DNA from: Candidatus Zymogenaceae bacterium
GTDB lineage: Bacteria; Desulfobacterota; Zymogenia; Zymogenales; Zymogenaceae
Reading direction: 5' to 3'
Assembly (NCBI GenBank): GCA_016931225.1
Contig: JAFGFE010000026.1
Location: 109,317 to 173,316 of the forward strand
DNA: 64,000 bases
Below are positions 29,791-37,044 of this stretch, one piece after another; position 1 is the first letter of the stretch, and every line of letters begins with the position of its first letter. The translations under genes and the position numbers were made by a program. Under the pieces are notes generated by a model. The model made no database searches. It saw only the letters and a list, made by a program, of their open reading frames with translations, and was not told the origin of the DNA.

Positions 29791-29952
29791 ATGATGGAAT
29801 ACAAGGAATTCAAGGCCGAGACGCTGGCGTTTCTGAGGGAGCTGTCTGACTTTCCCCGGGATCAGCGGGAGGAGGCGATAGCCAGGCTCTTGAGGGAATT
29901 TGAGGCGATCAGGCGGCAGCGGCGGGAGCGGCTGAAGGCGGTGGAGAAATAA
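29791..29952 (+). CDS. small charged helical protein after the radical SAM gene
   Basis: A 53-residue protein beginning MMEYKEFKAETLAFLRELSDF and ending ERLKAVEK. It is rich in Glu, Arg and Lys with a heptad-like spacing of Leu/Phe, so one or two amphipathic helices are expected. It has no Cys. GGGAGAGGG sits just before the ATG pair. It follows the radical SAM gene by 25 bases. Whether it is a substrate, a chaperone-like partner or unrelated is open; the lack of Cys and the uniform charge make a classic RiPP core less likely. Confidence 0.65.
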   Translation: MMEYKEFKAETLAFLRELSDFPRDQREEAIARLLREFEAIRRQRRERLKAVEK

Positions 29953-29980
29953 TCAGAGGTGTCGGAGCGGGGAGCGGGGC

Positions 29981-30478
29981 CTATTCACCCTGTTCCTCCC
30001 AGGGCGTCACGCCGGAGATCGGCCCCAGTGAAAAGAGCAGCTCCTCTATCGTCTCTCCCAGAATCGGGTGCACCGCCTCCGGGGCGATCTCGGAGAGGGG
30101 CACCAGCACGAAGGGACGCTCGTGCATCCTCGGATGGGGAATGGAAAGCCCCTCCTCGTCGATGATGAAATTCTCGAACAATACAATGTCGATGTCGATC
30201 TCCCTCGGCCCCCACCGGTAGGTGGGGGTCCTGCCGATGGTTTTCTCTATCTCCCATATCAATACGAGGAGCTCCCGGGGGGAAAGCTCTGTCTCCACCC
30301 CCGCCGCCGCGTTGAGAAACGGCGGCTGGTCCGTCTCCCCCACCGGCTCGGTCTCATAGAGAGACGAGCGGGAGACGACCGAAATTCCCTCCGCCGCATC
30401 CAGAAGCTCCATTGCCCCAAGAATCTGTTTTCTTCGATCCCCCAGGTTGGAGCCGAATCCGAGATATGCAATTCCCAT
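29981..30478 (-). CDS. folK: 2-amino-4-hydroxy-6-hydroxymethyldihydropteridine diphosphokinase
   Basis: HPPK transfers pyrophosphate from ATP to the pterin in folate synthesis. The 165-residue protein has the N-terminal AYLGFGSNLGDR, the SSLYETEPVG strand and the signature RWGPREIDIDIVLFEN, with the catalytic aspartates and the following IPHPRMHERPFVLVPL. Length is normal when started at 30478; the 47 upstream codons have no family counterpart. It converges with the radical SAM cassette and is divergent from selA, whose start is 144 bases away. Confidence 0.95.
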   Translation of the reverse strand: MGIAYLGFGSNLGDRRKQILGAMELLDAAEGISVVSRSSLYETEPVGETDQPPFLNAAAGVETELSPRELLVLIWEIEKTIGRTPTYRWGPREIDIDIVLFENFIIDEEGLSIPHPRMHERPFVLVPLSEIAPEAVHPILGETIEELLFSLGPISGVTPWEEQGE

Positions 30479-30622
30479 GAACTTTTCTATATCACGGATG
30501 AAGCCTGCGGGCAAGCCCCCCCATTTTACTTGAGAAATGGGCCTGAATATGGTATGAATTTCTATCGAAGGGCCGTCGTGCCGGAGACATGCCGTCTTCC
30601 GGCGACGATACCGGAGCAAGCG

Positions 30623-32071
30623 ATGACGAAGCGATCATCCACAACCCGCACCATTTCCGAAGACGACGTCAAGCGTCGCCTCGCCGCCCTCCCCTCCGTC
30701 GATGCGGCGCTCAACGAACCGGGCATCGCACGACTTCAGGACACCTACTCGAAAAAGCTTGTGACCGACGCCGTCCGGGACGTGATCGGATCGATGCGAA
30801 GCGGCATTATCGAGGGTCGGAGCGACGGAGACTCCGAAGAGTCGTTTCTGGCCCTCGTGAAGCGGTGTCTGACGGAAAAAACGGCGACCAGCCTTCGCCC
30901 GGTCATAAACGCCACCGGCACGGTCCTGCATACGAACCTGGGCCGGGCGCCCCTTTCCCGGCGGGCGCTGGAACACCTGGTTCAGGTGTCGGTGGGATAT
31001 TCGAACCTGGAATTTAACCTGGAGACCGGGGAACGGGGCTCCCGCTACGATCACATCACGGAGCTTCTCTCCGAGATCACCGGCGCCGAAGGCGCCCTTA
31101 TGGTCAACAACAATGCCGCTGCGGTGCTGCTGGTGCTGGACACCCTGGCCCGGGAGCGGGAGGTGGTGGTTTCCCGGGGGGAGCTGGTGGAGATCGGCGG
31201 CTCGTTTCGAATCCCTGACGTTCTCAGAAAAAGCGGCGCGGTGATGGTGGAGGTGGGCACCACCAACAGGACCCGCATTGCCGATTATGAGGAAGCCATA
31301 ACAGACAGGACCGCCCTCTTTCTGAAGGTGCATACCTCCAACTACCGGATCGTCGGATTTTCCGAATCGGCCGCGGCATCGGAGCTTGTGGCCCTGGGAA
31401 GGCAACTGGATATCCCGGTGATGGAGGATTTGGGGAGCGGCTCCCTCGTGGATCTCTCCGCATACGGTCTGCCGCCGGAACCGACGGTGCAACAGACGCT
31501 CGCCGTCGGGGTGGACGTGGTGACCTTTTCCGGGGACAAGCTCCTGGGCGGCGGACAGGCCGGATTCATCGTCGGGAATAAGAGATTCATCGAAAGAATT
31601 CGGAATAATCCCCTCAACCGCGCCCTCAGGATCGACAAGTTTACCCTGGCCGCCGCGGAAATGACGCTGAGGGAGTATGCGGATCCGGTCCGGGCGGTGG
31701 AAGAGATACCGACCCTTCGCATGATCACCCGGTCCTTTGAGGAGACGAGACGAACAGCACGACGCATCACTCGACGGATCAACAAGACGCCGCACCCCGG
31801 TTTCGACGTGGTATCGGCCCAGGAGACGTCCCGGGTGGGGGGAGGGGCGTATCCCACCGCCGATCTGCCCGGCGGCGTGGTCCTCTTGATACCCCAGGAC
31901 ATCACACCCGCGCGGCTGGAAAAGAGGCTTCGCGCCCTCCCGGTGCCGATTATCGCCCGGATCTCCCAGGATCGGGTCGTCATCGATCCCCGAACGGTGG
32001 ACGAACGGGAAATCCCGATCCTCACCGACGGGATACTGGCGGCGTTTCGCATAGAGGATACACCGGAATAG
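30623..32071 (+). CDS. selA: L-seryl-tRNA(Sec) selenium transferase
   Basis: SelA converts seryl-tRNA(Sec) to selenocysteyl-tRNA(Sec) with selenophosphate, so the organism very likely uses selenocysteine. The 482-residue PLP enzyme shows LRPVINATGTVLHTNLGRAPLS, the YSNLEFNLETGERGSR block and TSNYRIVGF. The PLP lysine is K306 in TFSGDKLLGGGQAG. Length is normal. GGAG lies seven bases before ATG 30623, so the long upstream open frame is not used. selB, selC and selD are not in the window. A small EF-Tu-domain-2-like gene follows 82 bases later. Confidence 0.95.
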   Translation: MTKRSSTTRTISEDDVKRRLAALPSVDAALNEPGIARLQDTYSKKLVTDAVRDVIGSMRSGIIEGRSDGDSEESFLALVKRCLTEKTATSLRPVINATGTVLHTNLGRAPLSRRALEHLVQVSVGYSNLEFNLETGERGSRYDHITELLSEITGAEGALMVNNNAAAVLLVLDTLAREREVVVSRGELVEIGGSFRIPDVLRKSGAVMVEVGTTNRTRIADYEEAITDRTALFLKVHTSNYRIVGFSESAAASELVALGRQLDIPVMEDLGSGSLVDLSAYGLPPEPTVQQTLAVGVDVVTFSGDKLLGGGQAGFIVGNKRFIERIRNNPLNRALRIDKFTLAAAEMTLREYADPVRAVEEIPTLRMITRSFEETRRTARRITRRINKTPHPGFDVVSAQETSRVGGGAYPTADLPGGVVLLIPQDITPARLEKRLRALPVPIIARISQDRVVIDPRTVDEREIPILTDGILAAFRIEDTPE

Positions 32072-32153
32072 GCCTGCCCGTGGGAGCGGGGTGATTTTTT
32101 GATAGCTATCGGATAACGATATAACGCACTATCCCAACGAAAGGAGAAAGACG

Positions 32154-32414
32154 ATGTCCGATGAGGTAAAAGTGGGAGAAATAGTCAAATTCTTTTCAAA
32201 ACCCAGTGTTGCGGCGATCAAGGTAACGGACAACTCCTTTTCCGTCGGCGACGAGCTGCACTACAAGGGTGCGACCACCGATTTTTCGGAAGTGGTGGAG
32301 TCCATGGAGGTGGAAAAAGAAAAAATCACCGACGCCAAACCGGGTGACATGGTGGGCATCAAGGTTTCCGAACGGGTACGCCCGGGAGACGATGTCTTCA
32401 AGGTAACCGGATAG
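32154..32414 (+). CDS. translation elongation factor-like mini protein (EF-Tu domain 2 fold)
   Basis: An 86-residue protein resembling a free-standing domain 2 beta-barrel of translational GTPases. Seen: VGEIVKFFSKPSVAAIKVTDNSFSVGD, a charged turn, VESMEVEKEKITDAKPGDMVGIKVSERVRPGD and an ending VFKVTG. Annotated relatives are called translation elongation factor-like proteins and have no settled function. AAAGGAG precedes the ATG at ideal spacing. It follows selA and precedes an ABC ATPase by 10 bases. A link to selenocysteine decoding is tempting because SelB has this domain, but it is only inference. Confidence 0.8.
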   Translation: MSDEVKVGEIVKFFSKPSVAAIKVTDNSFSVGDELHYKGATTDFSEVVESMEVEKEKITDAKPGDMVGIKVSERVRPGDDVFKVTG

Positions 32415-32424
32415 AAAACCGCAT

Positions 32425-33327
32425 ATGCGCATTCAGACCGAACACCTCTCCCATGTTTTTTTTCCGGACACGATGCTGGAAAAAAAGGCCCTGGATGATG
32501 TATCCCTGACCGTCGAGCCGGGGGATTTCTTGGCCCTGGTCGGACAGACCGGGTCGGGGAAAACCACGTTGGCGCTGCACCTGAACGGGCTTTTGATACC
32601 CACGTCCGGCGCGGTGCGGGTAGGGGATATCACGGTGACACCGGAGACGAAGAAGACCGGCGCCCTCACAGGGCGCGTCGGAATGGTCTTTCAATACCCG
32701 GAGCACCAGCTTTTCGAGGAGACGGTGTTCGATGAGATCGCCTTCGGTCTCAGACACAGAGGCGATACCATGTCCTCCGGGGGGAGGGCGATACGGAAAG
32801 AACAAACCTCTGAATCCATTGAGGCACAGGTACGCCGGGCGGCCGAGCAGGCCGGGCTGGATATCGAACTCTTCGGCCATCGTTCTCCCTTTTCCCTTTC
32901 CAGCGGAGAACAGCGGAAAACCGCCATCGCCTCGATCCTTGCGCTCAATCCCCCGGTGCTTATCTTCGACGAGCCGACCCAGGGCCTGGATATCCCCTCT
33001 CTGAAACGCGCCATCAATCACATCACCAGCCTCAATGAAAGCGGCAGGACGATCATCGTCATCACCCACGATATGGAGGAGATTCTGGAGGCGGCCTCCC
33101 GAGTGGCGGTCATGGAACGCGGGAAAATCATCCTCGACACGACGCCCCGGGAACTCTTTCAGGACCGGGATTGTCTTATGACCGTGCGCCCGTTTCTGCC
33201 CGACGTCACGGAGCTTCTGCTTCGTCTCAAAGAGCGGGGGTGGGACATCGACCCGGGAGAATACCGGGGCGACCAAGCCCTGGCCCGCGTTCTGCCGCAT
33301 ATAGAGATCCATGAGCCGACGGCGTGA
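32425..33327 (+). CDS. ECF-type ABC transporter ATPase (EcfA/CbiO-like)
   Basis: A 300-residue cytoplasmic ABC ATPase. Walker A is GQTGSGKTT (40-48), the Q-loop region VGMVFQYPEHQLFEETVFDEIAFGL is diagnostic for energy-coupling-factor ATPases, the signature is LSSGEQRK, and Walker B is VLIFDEPTQGLD followed by the switch His in VITHDMEE. ECF transporters take up vitamins and metal ions and normally need a second ATPase or homodimer, an EcfT membrane protein and an S-component. None of those genes is adjacent, so this is an orphan ATPase here. It starts 10 bases after the mini elongation-factor gene. Confidence 0.92.
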   Translation: MRIQTEHLSHVFFPDTMLEKKALDDVSLTVEPGDFLALVGQTGSGKTTLALHLNGLLIPTSGAVRVGDITVTPETKKTGALTGRVGMVFQYPEHQLFEETVFDEIAFGLRHRGDTMSSGGRAIRKEQTSESIEAQVRRAAEQAGLDIELFGHRSPFSLSSGEQRKTAIASILALNPPVLIFDEPTQGLDIPSLKRAINHITSLNESGRTIIVITHDMEEILEAASRVAVMERGKIILDTTPRELFQDRDCLMTVRPFLPDVTELLLRLKERGWDIDPGEYRGDQALARVLPHIEIHEPTA

Positions 33328-33379
33328 CGAACAGAGGCGCCCGGCGGCTTTTTATACGTTCTTATAAGGAAAACATATC

Positions 33380-33946
33380 ATGAGATTATTACAGAGGACG
33401 GCGATCCTGGCCGTGCTGTGCACGGCGATCCTCCTTTTCTCATGCGGCGGTCGGGACCTAAATGCCCCCCCCGCACCGTCGGGAGAGAGCGGCGACGCAA
33501 CCGGTTTTTTTACGGATGTATACGACGCCCTGGATACGCTGGCGGAGAAGACGGGTGATGTGAAGACCGAATGGAAGAAAAAGAGCGGCGTCAAGCGGTA
33601 TGAGTGGCGGCTTTCCGAAGAAGCCGTCGATCGGTATTACCGCCCCCTGACGAAGACCGATTATTACTACTACGAGGACACGGACGAGAACGTCTCGTCC
33701 GCCGATCCCCTGATGCGGATTTTCCTCGATGAATGGGACGAGTATCGATCTTTGTCGAATACGATGGACGCAACAAAAGAGATAACGCCGGAGCTCTCCG
33801 ATGATATCGAGGCCTTCACAATCTCTGCCGCGGCCCTTCTTGCCGAGACGCCGCCGATACACCGTGATATGGTGCGGCGCATCATCGGCCTTCGCTATCG
33901 CACCCTGCTTCTCCGGGCGGGGGTGAATCCCGACGAGAGGCCGTAG
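33380..33946 (+). CDS. lipoprotein at the head of the macroglobulin locus
   Basis: A 188-residue predicted lipoprotein with basic start, hydrophobic segment and lipobox LFSC (Cys22). The mature part is mainly helical and acidic, with a Tyr/Asp-rich stretch (TDYYYYEDTDENVSS, about residues 94-108) and a C-terminal helix that includes MVRRIIGLRYRTLLLRAG. I do not recognise a family. AAGGA sits before the start. The next gene starts 76 bases later on the same strand, so it probably opens the macroglobulin operon, but membership is inferred from direction and distance only. Confidence 0.7.
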   Translation: MRLLQRTAILAVLCTAILLFSCGGRDLNAPPAPSGESGDATGFFTDVYDALDTLAEKTGDVKTEWKKKSGVKRYEWRLSEEAVDRYYRPLTKTDYYYYEDTDENVSSADPLMRIFLDEWDEYRSLSNTMDATKEITPELSDDIEAFTISAAALLAETPPIHRDMVRRIIGLRYRTLLLRAGVNPDERP

Positions 33947-34022
33947 CGGAAAGGCCTGTGCCGTGCGTAATCACGGCGCGTGCCGTGCATACCGGAGTAT
34001 CATTTCTGTGGGGATGTATCGC

Positions 34023-35780
34023 ATGAAAACAAAAAAAATGAACATACGACCAAAGCTCTTCCCGACCGCCCTGGCGCTCTTCTGTCTGTTGTTTGTGTCC
34101 GCCGCCGGCATCGGTCAGACGACGAACGACCTGGGGCTTGCCGGTTTTGTGCCGGCGAACGCCGAGAGCGTCGTGGTGGTGAAAAACCTGGATGACGCAT
34201 TGAGACCCTTCTTCAAAAGCGATTTCTATCGCCGGGCGAAGAAGCTCTCCCTCTTTTCGGGACCGATGAAGACCGACGTGTCCGTACCTCTGCTCTCGAT
34301 GATCGGCGCGATACGCGACGGACTCGGCCCCCTGGCAAAGCCTGAACGGGCACTGTGGCTTCTGGGGGACGAGGCGGTGTTCTATACCGGGATTGTAAAC
34401 GGCGACGAGGCGGCGGTGGGGGTGTGTACCGTCTCCGGCATGAGGGGGGGGCTGATTGAGCTGGCCCTGAAGCTTGTCGGAAACGCGGCAAAAACGGAAG
34501 TATCCGGCATCACCCCCTATGTCGTCACAACCGAAACCGTCACGATATACATTCAGCGGGTGGGAGACTACCTGATCGTGTCCGATTCTCCCTGGGCGTT
34601 GAGAAACCAGTGGGAGGCGCTCTCCGGGACCGGGGGCGAAACCCTGGCGGGGGATGCGGCCCTCACGGAGACGATAGCCGGGCTTCCCGACGGATGGGAT
34701 ATCCTGTATATCACGACCCTGTCTTCCGCCGTGTCCGGACGGGATGACATGACCGCCCGCCTCGCCCGGTTGGCGTCGCCCTGTGAACATATCACGGCGG
34801 CGGTTGAGATCACGAAGACCGGTCTCACCGTGACGGTACGGGGGCCGTATAAGGCGGAGAGGATGTTCCCCGGCATCAAAACGATCGTGCCGGCGGCGCC
34901 TGGCGGCATGGATTATTCTCTCTTCCCGGCGGATACGACGGCGCTGTGTGTGGTAAATAACCTCTCGCCCATTGAAATATATGATCATTTCTATCTCAAC
35001 TGGTTTTCCGATGTGGGAGAACGGGCGAATTTCATCGCCGTGCTCAAGAAATGGGAGGCCGAAGCGGGCTTTTCGGTGAGAAACGGCATTATCGCCAAGC
35101 TCGCGTCTCCGTCATATCTTGCGTTCACCGGCATCGGCTACCAGGGGAGAGAGCCGTATCCGGACGTTGTGGTGTCGTGCGCCAGAGCCGATGTAAGCGG
35201 CGATGGCGAGGATCTCTTGGCCGAGCAGCTCAACGCGCTCTTTTCCTATAGCACGGGAAGGGGCATGCCCCTGGTCTCCCGATACGGCACATCCACCGTA
35301 CATGTGGTCGGGGACTTCACCGAGGAGGAAATCGAGTGGACGGGGAACACCTACCTCCGCTATCATCCCGCGTCGCCCGGATTCGCCTTCAGAGACGACC
35401 GGGTCTCTTTCTTCCGGGATACCGGCGCCATCTTTTCCACAGAAGACATGGCGGTACTCTCATCCCTCGGGGATGAGGGGGCTTTTAGCGGTGAGTTCCT
35501 GGCGCATCGGCCCGCATTCAGCGCGGCGACGGCCGATCTTCCCCCGGAAGCCTATGACGTGTACCTGTACATCGACGGCGAAAACGCCGCAGTTGATATT
35601 GAGACATACCTGATAAATCTCTCCGAACATTACCGATATTTTCTCTATCGGGACGCCATGGAGACGACGGTGCCGCTGTTGGAGCTGGTGAAAGAGGGAT
35701 GCGAGGCCTTCTACGGCGGGATCGTCCTCGAAGGGGACGGGGTACGGGGCGAATTCCGCCTGACGGTGTCGGACATATAG
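34023..35780 (+). CDS. secreted protein, positional counterpart of YfaQ (DUF2138-like)
   Basis: A 585-residue exported protein. A basic start (MKTKKMNIRPK) and hydrophobic segment end near SAAGIGQ, a signal-peptidase-I-type site. The mature protein begins GLAGFVPANAESVVVVKNLDDALRPF and has alternating beta strands and helices in what look like two similar halves. In E. coli the genes around yfaS encode YfaT (DUF1175) and YfaQ (DUF2138). This protein precedes a clear DUF1175 gene and a macroglobulin gene and has YfaQ-like size, so it is probably that partner. Direct sequence similarity is faint to my eye. The start at 34023 is favoured by an upstream GGGG. Confidence 0.6.
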   Translation: MKTKKMNIRPKLFPTALALFCLLFVSAAGIGQTTNDLGLAGFVPANAESVVVVKNLDDALRPFFKSDFYRRAKKLSLFSGPMKTDVSVPLLSMIGAIRDGLGPLAKPERALWLLGDEAVFYTGIVNGDEAAVGVCTVSGMRGGLIELALKLVGNAAKTEVSGITPYVVTTETVTIYIQRVGDYLIVSDSPWALRNQWEALSGTGGETLAGDAALTETIAGLPDGWDILYITTLSSAVSGRDDMTARLARLASPCEHITAAVEITKTGLTVTVRGPYKAERMFPGIKTIVPAAPGGMDYSLFPADTTALCVVNNLSPIEIYDHFYLNWFSDVGERANFIAVLKKWEAEAGFSVRNGIIAKLASPSYLAFTGIGYQGREPYPDVVVSCARADVSGDGEDLLAEQLNALFSYSTGRGMPLVSRYGTSTVHVVGDFTEEEIEWTGNTYLRYHPASPGFAFRDDRVSFFRDTGAIFSTEDMAVLSSLGDEGAFSGEFLAHRPAFSAATADLPPEAYDVYLYIDGENAAVDIETYLINLSEHYRYFLYRDAMETTVPLLELVKEGCEAFYGGIVLEGDGVRGEFRLTVSDI

Positions 35781-35815
35781 ACACGGTGAAGACTTATGGA
35801 AGGCCCTACCTGACG

Positions 35816-36934
35816 ATGGGAGAGAGAAACGAGGATGTGAAGAGGACGTCACGTTGGACGGCTGCACGTATTGCACTCTTTGGGGCGACGGCCCTGGCGG
35901 TGCTCTCGTGCGGCGGACCTCCGGAGGCGCTGGAGCTTGCGCCTTCCAAAACAAGGCTTGTTGCCAGCGGCATGGATATGACACGGGTGAATATAACCGC
36001 AACAACCGCATCGGGACGGGTGGCCCGGAGCTTTTCGGGGGTCGTGAGCCTTTCGCTTACAGGTGAGGGTGCCGAGCTGATGACAGAGAGAAAGCTCGTC
36101 CTCGATCGGGGCAGGGGTGAGGCCATGCTCATGAGCACGTTGACGCCGGGGGGCGTCGTTCTTTCCGCCGAGGCCGATGGAATAAAGGGGGATGAGGTGT
36201 CGTTCGTGATAGAGCCCGACTACCGGGATTCGGATAGTGACGGCTTTGCGGACGTGATGGAGCTTTTCGGCGACACGGATCGTCTCAATTTCCGCCGGTG
36301 GCTCTGCGCCGTGGCGGAGTCTCAGGTGTATGAGAAAAACCGCCGCTGGTCGGATATCACCACCGATTGCGCGGGCTTCGTGCGGTTCGCCTATATCGAG
36401 GCGCTGAAGGTCCACGATGAGGCCTTCTTTGCCGGGTACTCGGCCCTGGCAAGCCCCTCCAGCCCGGATGTGAAGAAGTACAACTATCCGGACGTGCCGC
36501 TCGTGGGGACGGCGGTCTTTCGCACGGAAGACGGTGCGTTTTCGCCGTCGGACATCGAAGAGAATGCCGGGGTCTTTTCGAAATCTGCCACCGCCGGGGT
36601 GCTGCTCGAACACAATGTGACGTACCTGGGAAAGAGCGACGCCGCTGTTTTGCCCGGGGATATGCTCTTTTTCTTCAACCCGGACAACCCCCGCATGCCC
36701 TATCACGCCATGATTTATTTGGGCGAGTGGGGGGCCGAGGCCGACGAGGAGACCGGTGAATTCACCGGAGAGCAGGACTGGGTGGTCTATCACACAGGCC
36801 CCCGGGAGAGCGACGAGGGAGAGGTCAGGAAGGTGCGCCTCAAAACCCTATTGGAGCACCCGGATCCGCGCTGGCGGCCGGTGAATGAAAACGATCACTT
36901 CCTCGGCTACTATCGGTTCAGAATTTTGGATTGA
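35816..36934 (+). CDS. DUF1175 (YfaT-like) lipoprotein
   Basis: A 372-residue lipoprotein with lipobox LSC (Cys32). The mature part starts with an Ig-like (Big-type) domain of about 100 residues, then a Ca2+-loop-like motif DSDSDGFAD (138-146), then a DUF1175 domain. That domain holds DCAGFVRF (Cys185) and PYHAMIYLGE (His297), a Cys/His pair spaced as in NlpC/P60-type cysteine peptidases and amidases, and ends FLGYYRFRILD as in YfaT. Activity on peptidoglycan is plausible but unproven. It lies between the YfaQ-like gene and the macroglobulin gene. The start could instead be GTG 35837. Confidence 0.82.
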   Translation: MGERNEDVKRTSRWTAARIALFGATALAVLSCGGPPEALELAPSKTRLVASGMDMTRVNITATTASGRVARSFSGVVSLSLTGEGAELMTERKLVLDRGRGEAMLMSTLTPGGVVLSAEADGIKGDEVSFVIEPDYRDSDSDGFADVMELFGDTDRLNFRRWLCAVAESQVYEKNRRWSDITTDCAGFVRFAYIEALKVHDEAFFAGYSALASPSSPDVKKYNYPDVPLVGTAVFRTEDGAFSPSDIEENAGVFSKSATAGVLLEHNVTYLGKSDAAVLPGDMLFFFNPDNPRMPYHAMIYLGEWGAEADEETGEFTGEQDWVVYHTGPRESDEGEVRKVRLKTLLEHPDPRWRPVNENDHFLGYYRFRILD

Positions 36935-37044
36935 GAGATCGGTCGGTCGGACGGTTTCGTCGGGGATTTCAGGAAAACGACGATCGCGTGAAGAATGGTT
37001 TGAAAATAACATATATTCCGTTCCCCTCCCAGGGAGGAGTTGTC

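Noticed and set aside
29791..29952. 53-residue protein as a RiPP precursor
   Set aside because: It lacks Cys, a leader/core boundary or Gly-rich tail; only its position next to a radical SAM gene suggests it, so it is kept as an open question rather than a call.
29985..30613. Upstream plus-strand extension of selA from 30068
   Set aside because: It overlaps folK on the other strand and SelA has family length from ATG 30623, which has its own ribosome site.
30635..31795. 386-residue minus-strand frame opposite selA
   Set aside because: Antisense to a certain gene, with His/Gly/Arg-rich noise-like sequence.
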